Assembly (NCBI GenBank): GCA_965199865.1
Contig: CBDATU010000002.1
Span: 124,001-188,000 of the forward strand
Direction of reading: 5' to 3'
Source: JAPOUP01 sp965199865
GTDB taxonomy: Bacteria; Pseudomonadota; Alphaproteobacteria; Rhodobacterales; Rhodobacteraceae
Length of the DNA: 64,000 nt
Below the pieces are notes generated by a model, which saw only the letters and a list, made by a program, of their open reading frames with translations, searched no databases and had not been told where the DNA came from. Positions 36,195 to 43,990 of the stretch are shown here, one piece after another. The position numbers and the translations under genes are program-made. Position 1 is the first letter of the stretch. Every line of letters starts with the position of its first letter.

Positions 36195-37484
36195 GTGTCA
36201 TCGCGGGGTTTGACGGGGACTAGGATCCGCGAGAGGCGGATGCTGAAGCGCATGAGCCAGGCGGAACTGGCCAAAGAGGTCGGAATCTCCGCCGCGTATC
36301 TCAGCCTCATCGAGCATAACCGGCGCCGAATCGGAGGAAAGCTGCTCGGTGACCTGGCAAAGCGGCTGGATGTTGCGGTTGGCTCTCTTGCCGATGGCGC
36401 CGACTCGGATCTGGTTGTTGCGCTACGGGGGGCGGCCGCTGGGATGCCAGACGCTGGGGCTGAACTGGAGCGCGTCGAGGAATTTGCGGGACGTTTTCCA
36501 GGATGGGCGGAGTTTGTCGCAACGCAGGCCCGCCGGGTCAGTGATCTGGAACGTACGGTTGAGGGCCTGGCCGACCGCGTTGCCCATGATCCGCATCTCG
36601 CGGTCTCGCTGCACGAGCTGCTGAGCGCGGTGACCGCCATCAGGTCTGCCGCTTCGATACTGGTCGAGACCGAGAACATCGAGGATGAATGGCGCGATAG
36701 GTTCCATCGGAACATTCACGAGGACAGTCAGCGGCTCGCGGATGCCAGCCAGTGGCTGGTGTCCTATCTTGATGTGGCTGAGAAAGAAGCGGGGGTTCCT
36801 GGGTCGCCTCAGGAAGAGCTTGAGCAATGGCTCCTGGCAAGGGACTATCACATCGCGGAACTGGAGCGGACGCCCCAGGCATCGCCGGGTTCCCTGTTCA
36901 GGCAGGCCCCAATGATCGGGTCGATGTCCGGCCGTGCACTGGCGGAGCGGCATTTTGAACGCTACCGTAAGGATGCCGAACGCATGCCGCTGCGGGACTT
37001 CCGGAGTCTGGCCGATGAAGTGGAATTCGATCCCGTGGCGATGTCGACGGAGTTTGGAGTTGATCTGGCTGCGATTCTGCGACGGGCCGCTACGCTACCG
37101 ACACCTGAAGGGGCCGGACGAATCGGGCTCGTGGCCTGTGACGGTTCGGGCACCCTGACGTTTCGCAAGCCGGTTGACGGCTTTCCGCTGCCCAGGTTCG
37201 GCGCGGCCTGCCCGTTATGGCCACTGTTTCAGGCGCTCAACCGTCCGCTGGTGCCGGTGCGGACCCTGTTTGAAATGTGCGGTCGGGAGCCGGTGCGGTT
37301 TCTGGTCTACGCGGTCGCGCAGCCGCTGGGGGCGATGGAATTCGACGCGCCGCCGGTCTTCGAGGCTACGATGCTGATTCTGCCAGCTGACCGCGTTACC
37401 TTTCCGGACCTACCTGTCCTTGCGGCAGGCGTGAACTGCCGCGTCTGTCCGCGTGACGCCTGTGCGGCACGGCGCGAGATGTAG
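36195..37484 (+). CDS. XRE-family short-chain fatty acyl transcriptional regulator (ScfR/RamB type)
   Basis: 429 residues. A Cro/C1 helix-turn-helix at about 8-65 (MSQAELAKEVGISAAYLSLI, EHNRRRIGGKLL) is followed by a helical region and a C-terminal DUF2083-type domain ending CRVCPRDACAARRE, the cysteine-rich signature of the family. Related RamB/ScfR proteins control glyoxylate-shunt, acetate and propionate genes through acyl-CoA or acid signals. Residues about 135-195 resemble a HisKA dimerisation helix pair. GTG start at 36195. It is divergent from the Liv-acsA operon, its likely target. Confidence 0.85.
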   Translation: MSSRGLTGTRIRERRMLKRMSQAELAKEVGISAAYLSLIEHNRRRIGGKLLGDLAKRLDVAVGSLADGADSDLVVALRGAAAGMPDAGAELERVEEFAGRFPGWAEFVATQARRVSDLERTVEGLADRVAHDPHLAVSLHELLSAVTAIRSAASILVETENIEDEWRDRFHRNIHEDSQRLADASQWLVSYLDVAEKEAGVPGSPQEELEQWLLARDYHIAELERTPQASPGSLFRQAPMIGSMSGRALAERHFERYRKDAERMPLRDFRSLADEVEFDPVAMSTEFGVDLAAILRRAATLPTPEGAGRIGLVACDGSGTLTFRKPVDGFPLPRFGAACPLWPLFQALNRPLVPVRTLFEMCGREPVRFLVYAVAQPLGAMEFDAPPVFEATMLILPADRVTFPDLPVLAAGVNCRVCPRDACAARREM

Positions 37485-37884
37485 ATTCTGGCGGAAGGAA
37501 CCTGAACGGGAGCGTCAGGCATGGCAATGGCCGCCACCGGGGTGAGTCCGGCATGTGTCGGTAGAGCGGCTCTTCCGTTGAACAGTCCAACAACTGTGCG
37601 AGCCGAATCGCTATGTTCCTGCGGTCCACGCCAAGGGTCTGGTTCCGGGGTCATCCAAAGCCCGATGGAATGTTCGCAATGCTGGAGTCCCCTCGTTCCT
37701 CGGGCGGATGTGGTCCAGGCGGATCAGACCTGCGAGGAAGATGGAATGTCTCGCTGGAATTCACTATCTGTCTAGGAGATCGAAGCGGCTGATCTGGGGC
37801 GAAAGGCTTCCATCTTACCTGAAGCGGGAGCGGGCAGCTGGTGCAACCGAACGCCTTTGGGAACTGACATGGAGAAACGCGTTC
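37485..37884. other. Spacer between regulator and YdeI-family gene
   Basis: 400 bases in which I see no supported gene, RNA or repeat. The YdeI frame is open back to 37708 but the added residues are not protein-like. Confidence 0.4.
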
Positions 37885-38472
37885 ATGAGTGAACATGACC
37901 CTCGCGTGGAGATGTTCTTTTCCGAACTGGTGGGCTGGCGTGAGGAACTGCTGGCTCTTCGCGCCATCCTTCGGGACTGTCCCCTGGCCGAGCGGTTCAA
38001 GTGGAGTTCACCGGTCTATACGTTCCAGGACAGGAATGTGGCCATCATTTGGGGTTTCCGGAACTATGCCGCTCTCGGATTCTTCAAAGGGGTACTCCTC
38101 GGGGACCCCAACGGAATTCTGGTGGCACCAGGCCAGCATTCACGGTCGTCGCGAATTGTCAGGTTCACCGATGTCCTGGATATCGCGAACAGGGAAGCGC
38201 TCCTTAAATCCTACATCCTGGAGGCCATTGAGGTCGAAAGGGCGGGTCTGAAGGTGGATTTTAGTAAGGACAGGATTAACTATCCTGAGGAACTCCGGGA
38301 CCGGATGGACAGCGATCCCGAACTGAAAGCGGCCTTTCTGGCGCTGACTCCCGGTCGGCAGAGAGGATACTGTGTGCATTTCGCTGGTGCCAAACTGTCA
38401 AAGACGCGCGTCGCAAGAATCGAGAAATTCAGGCCAAGGATTCTTGCTGGAAAGGGCATCCAGGAACGCTGA
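37885..38472 (+). CDS. YdeI/OmdA-family protein (DUF1801)
   Basis: 195 residues with the DUF1801 domain (EELLALRAILRDCPLAERFKW, SPVYTFQDRNVAIIWGFRNY) and the family C-terminus LTPGRQRGYCVHFAGAKLSK then RVARIEKFRPRILAGKG, almost invariant in YdeI proteins. E. coli YdeI has been linked to peptide/bacteriocin tolerance, but the biochemical role is not established. The ATG at 37885 matches the usual start. It has no obvious operon partner. Confidence 0.88.
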   Translation: MSEHDPRVEMFFSELVGWREELLALRAILRDCPLAERFKWSSPVYTFQDRNVAIIWGFRNYAALGFFKGVLLGDPNGILVAPGQHSRSSRIVRFTDVLDIANREALLKSYILEAIEVERAGLKVDFSKDRINYPEELRDRMDSDPELKAAFLALTPGRQRGYCVHFAGAKLSKTRVARIEKFRPRILAGKGIQER

Positions 38473-38766
38473 CGTCACGTCGCGGGCGTAACGCCGGGAA
38501 TTCTCCGCCGGCCGCAGCCTGAACCGCTCCTGCCTGCATCTCCAGTCAAGCGGCTTTGGCGCGAGATGGCGCCCCGTCACATTCGCCCCAAAGGGGTCTT
38601 TCCGGCGACGGAGCCGCTCGAACGGAAGAATGGGCCATGTGACGGAAAGTCCATTCCGGTGAGGGGTGGAACAGACGGTCCAATGTGGTTCCGTCTACGG
38701 CAACTGGCTGCGGAGCGGTGGATGCAGGGAATGTCGCAGGCTGGAATTACCTGGAATCGGAATACA
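38473..38766. other. Spacer between YdeI-family and SEC-C genes
   Basis: About 290 bases between two convergent genes. A short dyad CCCCAAAGGGG near 38586 is the only structure noticed. No gene is supported. Confidence 0.35.
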
Positions 38767-39654
38767 TCAGGATTCTCCTAAGCAGCATTTCTTGTATTTC
38801 CTACCGCTTCCGCATGGGCAAGGATCGTTTCTGCCGAGTTTCGGGGATATCCAGTCACGCTGGCTGCGGGTGAATTGCGAACCGCTCGTGGGGCTTCGGC
38901 TGGACTGATCCTTCCGCTCCTGTTCCTGCCAGCGGATAATCTCATCGAGAGTGTCCACCTGGATTTCAAAGTACCCATCCAGAATGGGCGCGCTGTTTAC
39001 TTCCGGGTTCAGTGCCAGTTCCAGGTCCCTTTCGAAATTCGAGAAAGACATGATGAGGGGCGTAATCAGTTCGGCTGCGAATATATGCCGAACCAGGGGT
39101 TTCAGTTCGACAAGGCCGAGAAAGGCTATGGCTTCGGCCCATTTTGTCCAGACGATTTCCGGTGCCTCCGAGAAATGTGACGTAGCGAACTTTTTGAGGA
39201 ATTGCGTTATGGAGGTAAGGTGGTCCGGCTCATAATGGCCAATGATTGCCAGGGTCTGGACCATCGATCCCCGTGCGTATTCGTCCGCCTTTTCGTCCGT
39301 GATGATGTCAAAGAGCACGGTCAGGTCGCCGTCGAAGACGTTGGCCATGAACCGTTTCACGGTTTCGGTGATCCCATCTGACAGAAGCTCGTCCACGAAG
39401 TCGGAGTCGCAGCGAAGCAGCCGTGCCATCGGCCGGTATGCGCGTGTTTCCTTCCATTCAGCCAGCAGACTGAACAGGAAGTAGACAGCGAAGAAATCCT
39501 CGACCACGTCAAAGTCATTTGTTTCCGCGGCTGCTTCGATATATTCAATGAACGCCGGTACCGCTTCTTCCCGTTGCTCGTTGGCGGCGTGGTAAGCCTC
39601 AACTGGAGGAGGGAACTGCTTCTCAAACGTTTCGATTATCTCTTTCAGTGTGAT
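38767..39654 (-). CDS. DUF1186 protein with C-terminal SEC-C zinc motif, non-canonical start
   Basis: The C-terminus GRNDPCPCGSGRKYKKCCLG is the SEC-C metal-binding motif (CxCx8CC) known from SecA; the rest is an all-helical DUF1186-like repeat protein. The first ATG/GTG/TTG in frame is GTG at 39507, but family-like coding sequence continues upstream: LKEIIETFEKQFPPPVEAYH and FIEYIEAAAETNDFD. A stop occurs just before 39669. The strong site AGGGAG at 39663-39668 sits five bases before ACG and eight before ATC (39652-39654), so I place the start at the ATC; CTG at 39646-39648 is another option. Either a rare start codon is used or the original start was mutated. Confidence 0.75.
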   Translation of the reverse strand: MTLKEIIETFEKQFPPPVEAYHAANEQREEAVPAFIEYIEAAAETNDFDVVEDFFAVYFLFSLLAEWKETRAYRPMARLLRCDSDFVDELLSDGITETVKRFMANVFDGDLTVLFDIITDEKADEYARGSMVQTLAIIGHYEPDHLTSITQFLKKFATSHFSEAPEIVWTKWAEAIAFLGLVELKPLVRHIFAAELITPLIMSFSNFERDLELALNPEVNSAPILDGYFEIQVDTLDEIIRWQEQERKDQSSRSPTSGSQFTRSQRDWISPKLGRNDPCPCGSGRKYKKCCLGES

Positions 39655-39700
39655 CGTTCTTTCTCCCTATGTTGGGGTAATAGGCATTCAAGCCTGTGCC

Positions 39701-39736
39701 TGCATATGACGGTGCATATGACGGTGCATATGACGG
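39701..39736 (+). repeat. Three perfect tandem copies of a 12-base unit
   Basis: The unit TGCATATGACGG occurs three times in a row without change, just upstream of the DUF1186/SEC-C gene's ribosome binding site. Each unit contains the palindrome GCATATGC-like core CATATG. Length is a multiple of three. No gene is supported across it; it may be a slippage product or a repeated protein-binding site in that gene's promoter. Confidence 0.9.
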
Positions 39737-40555
39737 GGCCTTTGCGGTGTTACTTTCGCACTGCGCCGGCAAGGTGTGAATTTGGGAATCATATACGAAG
39801 CCACCCGTCAAGCTGCCCTCGCAAATTTTTTGCTTCCCGGGTCAGATGGCCTCGCCACCACCACACATGGAGGCCCTGTTCCGCAGGCCGGAATGCCCAC
39901 CGCAGCGTTCAGGTCACGCGTTGAGACCTTGATCGCGGTCAGCTGCTGGACGGTTCGACCGTCCCGTATTCCAGCATCTGGTGCATCTCCACCAGACTGG
40001 TTGGTGCCTGACCTCGTATACGATCCTCGCGATGTTCATTTGGAAGGCAGCTGACGCGACCTCCTGACAGGGCCATCTCTCTCGCCGAGTTGAGCGGCCT
40101 TATTTCCTGTGATGTGAGGCGCCAGCGCGTCTGGACCGATGGCACGAATGGGTTCGCCCAGACCGGCATTATGTTGTTCGTGGCGTGGTGGAACAGCAGT
40201 GCCTTGCCTGTCTCGATCAATGGGGAAGGATTCGAAAGTGGATGTGGCGGCTGGTTCCGCACGGCTGTGGGAGATCCGGGTCCGGCAGGTGGCCTGCAAA
40301 TGGAGAGCCCGGGTCGGGTGGTGATTTCTGTAGAGGGGCCGCTTTCCAACAGACAGGTACGGGGGACGGCTCTCCGCGGGAAGGTGTCGCCGTTCACTGC
40401 TTTCGTTCCCGGACTCCGGGCCCTTCCGCGACCTCCCGGCCCTGATCCGCCTGAAACAGGCATCGTGCTGGAATTCCGGCCGCATCGCTCTTTGACAGCC
40501 CTGTTGTCTTGGGTGATAGTCGCGACAGCCATTGCCCCAGGGAGGAGGGGGACGG
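39737..40555. other. Long spacer before the response regulator operon
   Basis: About 820 bases. Open frames exist on both strands (for example 40090-40587 on plus), but none has a ribosome binding site plus a recognisable domain. It may be a decayed gene or an unusually long leader. GGGAGGAGGGG at 40540-40550 is the response regulator's ribosome site. Confidence 0.4.
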
Positions 40556-40924
40556 ATGCGCAATCGGGTCCTGGTCATAGAGGATGAGCATAACATCGTT
40601 CAGGCCATCGGGTTCGTCCTGTCTCGGGGCGGCTGGACGGTCCACACCCATTCTGATGGTGCGACCGCTCTGGCGGAAATTGCCCGGCGCTCGCCCGATG
40701 TCGTGATCCTGGATGCGATGCTGCCGAATCGGTCCGGATTCGAAATCCTGCAGGATCTTCGCGCTGATCCTGCAACTGCGTCGCTTCCCGTCCTGATGCT
40801 GACCGCACGCGGCCAGAAACGGGACCGGGAACTAGCCGAACGTTCAGGTGCCAGTCGCTTCATGACAAAGCCGTTTTCGAATGCTGATGTGCTCGACTGC
40901 CTGCGTGAGCTGACCGAAGAATGA
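40556..40924 (+). CDS. Single-domain response regulator (CheY-like)
   Basis: A 122-residue receiver domain only. Acidic pocket in VLVIEDEHN, phosphoacceptor Asp in VVILDAMLPNRSG, switch residue in LMLTARGQ and the lysine in MTKPFSN are all present. There is no DNA-binding or enzymatic output domain, so it must act through a partner protein. It is the first gene of a three-gene run joined by four-base ATGA overlaps, ending with the SSS-type kinase, which is presumably its phosphodonor. The ATG at 40556 follows a strong GGAGGAGG. Confidence 0.92.
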   Translation: MRNRVLVIEDEHNIVQAIGFVLSRGGWTVHTHSDGATALAEIARRSPDVVILDAMLPNRSGFEILQDLRADPATASLPVLMLTARGQKRDRELAERSGASRFMTKPFSNADVLDCLRELTEE

Positions 40925-41187
40925 TCCGGGACGAGGAAATTTCGCCACAGGCTAACCAGGCCTATCAGCGTCGACGGTTAACGGACGCGGCTCGGTTCCT
41001 GCCGGCGCTGGGTCTCTTTCTATTCATCCTGCCGGTGCTGGCCGCGGCAGGCGATGACGAGGTGATGACCGCGAGCGGTCTGGTATTTGTCTTTTCCATC
41101 TGGGGCATGCTGATCGTGGCGTCGGCACTGCTATCGCGTTGGTTGGGCAACGGCGACGGTGAGGACGAGGGAAACCGAAACGGATGA
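40921..41187 (+). CDS. Small membrane protein in SSS-kinase operon
   Basis: 88 residues with two predicted membrane helices (about 27-43 and 52-71) joined by a short acidic loop AAGDDEVM, and charged ends. It overlaps the response regulator stop and the kinase start by four bases each, which argues it is real and made in proportion to them. I do not recognise a family. Solute:sodium symporters often have a small membrane partner (DUF485 YjcH with ActP, DUF4212 with others), so it may play that part for the symporter-like domain of the kinase. Confidence 0.8.
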   Translation: MIRDEEISPQANQAYQRRRLTDAARFLPALGLFLFILPVLAAAGDDEVMTASGLVFVFSIWGMLIVASALLSRWLGNGDGEDEGNRNG

Positions 41188-43871
41188 TCGGTTTCAACCA
41201 TCTGGTCCTGGTCTGCCTGGCCTATGTGGCACTGCTGTTCGGGGTGGCGTTCGCGGCCGAGCGTCGAGCTGTACGCGGTGAGGTCGGCTGGCTCCGGTCC
41301 CCACTCATATACACGCTGTCACTGTCGATTTACTGCACGGCCTGGACGTTCTATGGGGCGGTTGGATACGCTGTTCGTTCCGGGCTGGAATTCGTTACGA
41401 TCTACCTTGGTCCCACCCTGGTAATGATCGGCTGGTGGTGGGTGGTCCGGAAACTGGTGCGTATCGGGCGGTCGCAGCACATTACCTCGATCGCTGACCT
41501 TGTGTCGTCGCGATACGGGAAGTCGAACCTGCTGGCGGTTCTCGTCACCCTTCTCGCGGTGATCGGAACCACCCCTTACATCGCGCTTCAGCTGCAGTCG
41601 GTGACGCAGTCGTTTTCGGTGTTCTCCGGTGCCGGGGACACTACCTGGAATGCAGACGAATTCAACGTCACCGCGCTGTTCGTTGCATTGGGACTCGCAG
41701 TATTCACGGTGCTGTTCGGCACCCGAAGGCTTGATGCGAACGAGCGCCACCACGGTGTCGTTACCGCCATCGCGCTTGAGGCGGTTGTCAAGCTTGTCGC
41801 ACTTCTGGCCGTCGGTGCCTTTGTGGTCTGGGGGTTGTCCGATGGTCCGGCGGACATGATGGCGCGGATCGAGGCGTCTGAAATCGGGGTCTGGAATCTT
41901 CATGGCGGACGCTGGACCACGCTGATTTTCCTGTCCGCAGCGGCGTTTATCTGCCTGCCGCGGATGTTTCAGGTCATGGTTGTTGAAACCGTCACCGAGC
42001 GCCATGTCGCGGTCGCGAGCTGGGCGTTTCCCCTGTATCTGCTTCTGATGAGTCTGTTCGTAATTCCCATCGCCGTGACGGGGCTGGGCATTCTGCCGGA
42101 CGAAAACCCCGACCTATATGTTCTGACCGTGCCCCTGGCGCTTGGGTATGACAACCTTGCGATGCTCTCGTTTCTGGGCGGATTCAGTTCGGCGACCTCA
42201 ATGGTCATCGTAGCTGCAATCGCCCTTTCGACCATGGTGTCGAATCACGCCGTCATGCCTGTCTGGCTCAGCCTGCGGGCCGGGCGCGCCTCCATGTCCG
42301 GTGACGTTCGCCATGTTGTGCTTCTGTCCCGCCGAATCGCCATCGGCGGGGTGCTGCTTCTGGGTTTTCTTTACCTTCACTTTTCCGGTGGCGGCGAGGC
42401 GCTGGCGGCAATTGGTCTCATCAGCTTCGCTGGCGTTGCGCAGATCATTCCGTCGCTTCTGGGGGGGATTTTCTGGCGTGGGGCGACGCGGATTGGGGCA
42501 GCGCTAGGTCTGTTCATCGGATTTTCCGTCTGGGCCTATACGATGTTCCTTCCTAGCTTTGGGGACAGTGTTGTGATGTCCGCGGGCGTTCTGCGGGATG
42601 GACCCTTTGGCATTTCCTGGCTGCGGCCACATGCGCTCTTCGGGATGGACGGGCTTGATCCGCTTGTGCATGCGGTGTTCTGGTCAATGGCGCTCAACAC
42701 GTCCGTTTTCTTCCTTGGATCAATCCTGAGCATTCCCAGGCCGCTTGAGCGCCTGCAGGGAGCGCAGTTCGTCAATGTGTTCCAGCATTCCAGCAGTACC
42801 GTCGGCTGGACCTTCGGCACTGCAGAGGCGGCGGATCTCCTTGTCATGTCGCAGCGGATTCTCGGTGCGACGGAGGCGCAGGAGCTGTTTGCGCGGGTTG
42901 CGCATTCGCAGGGAAAGGCTACTGGATTGCCGGACACGACACCAGAATTCGTGGAAACGCTGGAGCGTGAACTCGCGGGATCGGTTGGCGCGGCGACCGC
43001 GCATGCGATGATCAGCCAGATCGTCGGCGGTGCCGTGGTTTCTTTCGAGGATCTTCTTGCGGTGGCCGATGAGACCGCGCAGATCATGGAATATTCCGCG
43101 CGGGTCAAGGCGCAGTCCGAGGAACTCATACGCACTGCGGGTCAGCTTCGTGAAGCCAACGAGAAGCTGACGGCGCTTTCGATACAGAAGGATGCCTTTC
43201 TCAGCCAGGTCAGCCACGAGCTGAGGACTCCCATGGCCTCGATCCGCTCTTCCTCCGAAATCCTGATGTCGGAAGAGATTACGGAGCGGGAGCGGAAACA
43301 GTTTTCCGGAATCATCCAGGACGAAACGGTTCGGCTTACGCGACTGCTTGATGACCTGCTGGATCTCAGTGTTCTGGAGAGCGGTCAGGGGTCGCTGAAC
43401 CTGCAGCAGGTGGACCTGCATGACGTGCTTCAGCGTGCGGTGGCCGCCACCACCTTGATGGATAGCGGCCGTCCGTTCGCCATTACCCGTGATGAGACCG
43501 CTGAGCATGTGCAGCTGACAACGGATAGCGACAGGCTGGCACAGGTATTCATCAACCTGATCTCGAATTCCCGGAAATACTGCGATGCCGAGACGCCCAG
43601 ACTTGACATCGGCGTCAGTCGAAACGGCGATGGCGTGACCGTGGATTTCGTTGACAACGGATCGGGTATAGAGCGTGAGAGCCAATCGGTGATTTTCGAG
43701 AAGTTTTCCCGTCTGGCGGATAAGGGGAATGGCGCTGGCCTGGGGTTGGCTATCTGCCGCGAGATCATGACAAGACTTGGCGGTTCAGTCGCCTATCTTC
43801 AGGGGCGGGGTGGCGCGGCGTTCCGCGTGACTCTTCCGCATGTGCTGGTAGCGGCTGCAGAGAGGCCATGA
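41184..43871 (+). CDS. Sodium:solute symporter-type sensor histidine kinase (CrbS/CbrA-like)
   Basis: 895 residues. Residues 1 to about 540 form a many-helix SSS (SLC5) transporter-like domain (SIYCTAWTFYGAVGYAVRSG, GTTPYIALQLQSV, FLGGFSSATSMVIVAAIALS). A helical linker follows (about 555-655), then HisKA with FLSQVSHELRTPMASIRSS (His 678) and a HATPase with NLISNSRKY, VDFVDNGSGI and GNGAGLGLAICREIM. It senses or transports a solute and phosphorylates a receiver, here presumably the co-encoded single-domain regulator. CrbS in Vibrio controls acetate use and CbrA in Pseudomonas carbon/nitrogen balance. Confidence 0.92.
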   Translation: MIGFNHLVLVCLAYVALLFGVAFAAERRAVRGEVGWLRSPLIYTLSLSIYCTAWTFYGAVGYAVRSGLEFVTIYLGPTLVMIGWWWVVRKLVRIGRSQHITSIADLVSSRYGKSNLLAVLVTLLAVIGTTPYIALQLQSVTQSFSVFSGAGDTTWNADEFNVTALFVALGLAVFTVLFGTRRLDANERHHGVVTAIALEAVVKLVALLAVGAFVVWGLSDGPADMMARIEASEIGVWNLHGGRWTTLIFLSAAAFICLPRMFQVMVVETVTERHVAVASWAFPLYLLLMSLFVIPIAVTGLGILPDENPDLYVLTVPLALGYDNLAMLSFLGGFSSATSMVIVAAIALSTMVSNHAVMPVWLSLRAGRASMSGDVRHVVLLSRRIAIGGVLLLGFLYLHFSGGGEALAAIGLISFAGVAQIIPSLLGGIFWRGATRIGAALGLFIGFSVWAYTMFLPSFGDSVVMSAGVLRDGPFGISWLRPHALFGMDGLDPLVHAVFWSMALNTSVFFLGSILSIPRPLERLQGAQFVNVFQHSSSTVGWTFGTAEAADLLVMSQRILGATEAQELFARVAHSQGKATGLPDTTPEFVETLERELAGSVGAATAHAMISQIVGGAVVSFEDLLAVADETAQIMEYSARVKAQSEELIRTAGQLREANEKLTALSIQKDAFLSQVSHELRTPMASIRSSSEILMSEEITERERKQFSGIIQDETVRLTRLLDDLLDLSVLESGQGSLNLQQVDLHDVLQRAVAATTLMDSGRPFAITRDETAEHVQLTTDSDRLAQVFINLISNSRKYCDAETPRLDIGVSRNGDGVTVDFVDNGSGIERESQSVIFEKFSRLADKGNGAGLGLAICREIMTRLGGSVAYLQGRGGAAFRVTLPHVLVAAAERP

Positions 43872-43990
43872 GGCCAATCTGGCATATATCACCGCCAGCG
43901 CCTGAATCGACGGCTCCCGATTGGGCCGAAAACCTGCCCGGGCGGTTTGGCTGGCGCTTCTCAGCGGTCAGATTTCGGCGAGTTAACCGT

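Noticed and set aside
37485..37884. N-terminal extension of the YdeI-family protein from 37708
   Set aside because: The extra 59 residues are unlike the family, and the ATG at 37885 gives the usual start.
39939..40587. Overlapping long open frames on both strands before the response regulator
   Set aside because: High GC produces such frames. Neither has a domain, a ribosome site or a consistent coding signal.
43872..43990. Bidirectional terminator between the kinase and lepA
   Set aside because: Dyads such as CGCCAG/CTGGCG exist, but pairing needs several bulges and no T-tract follows. Not listed as a separate feature.
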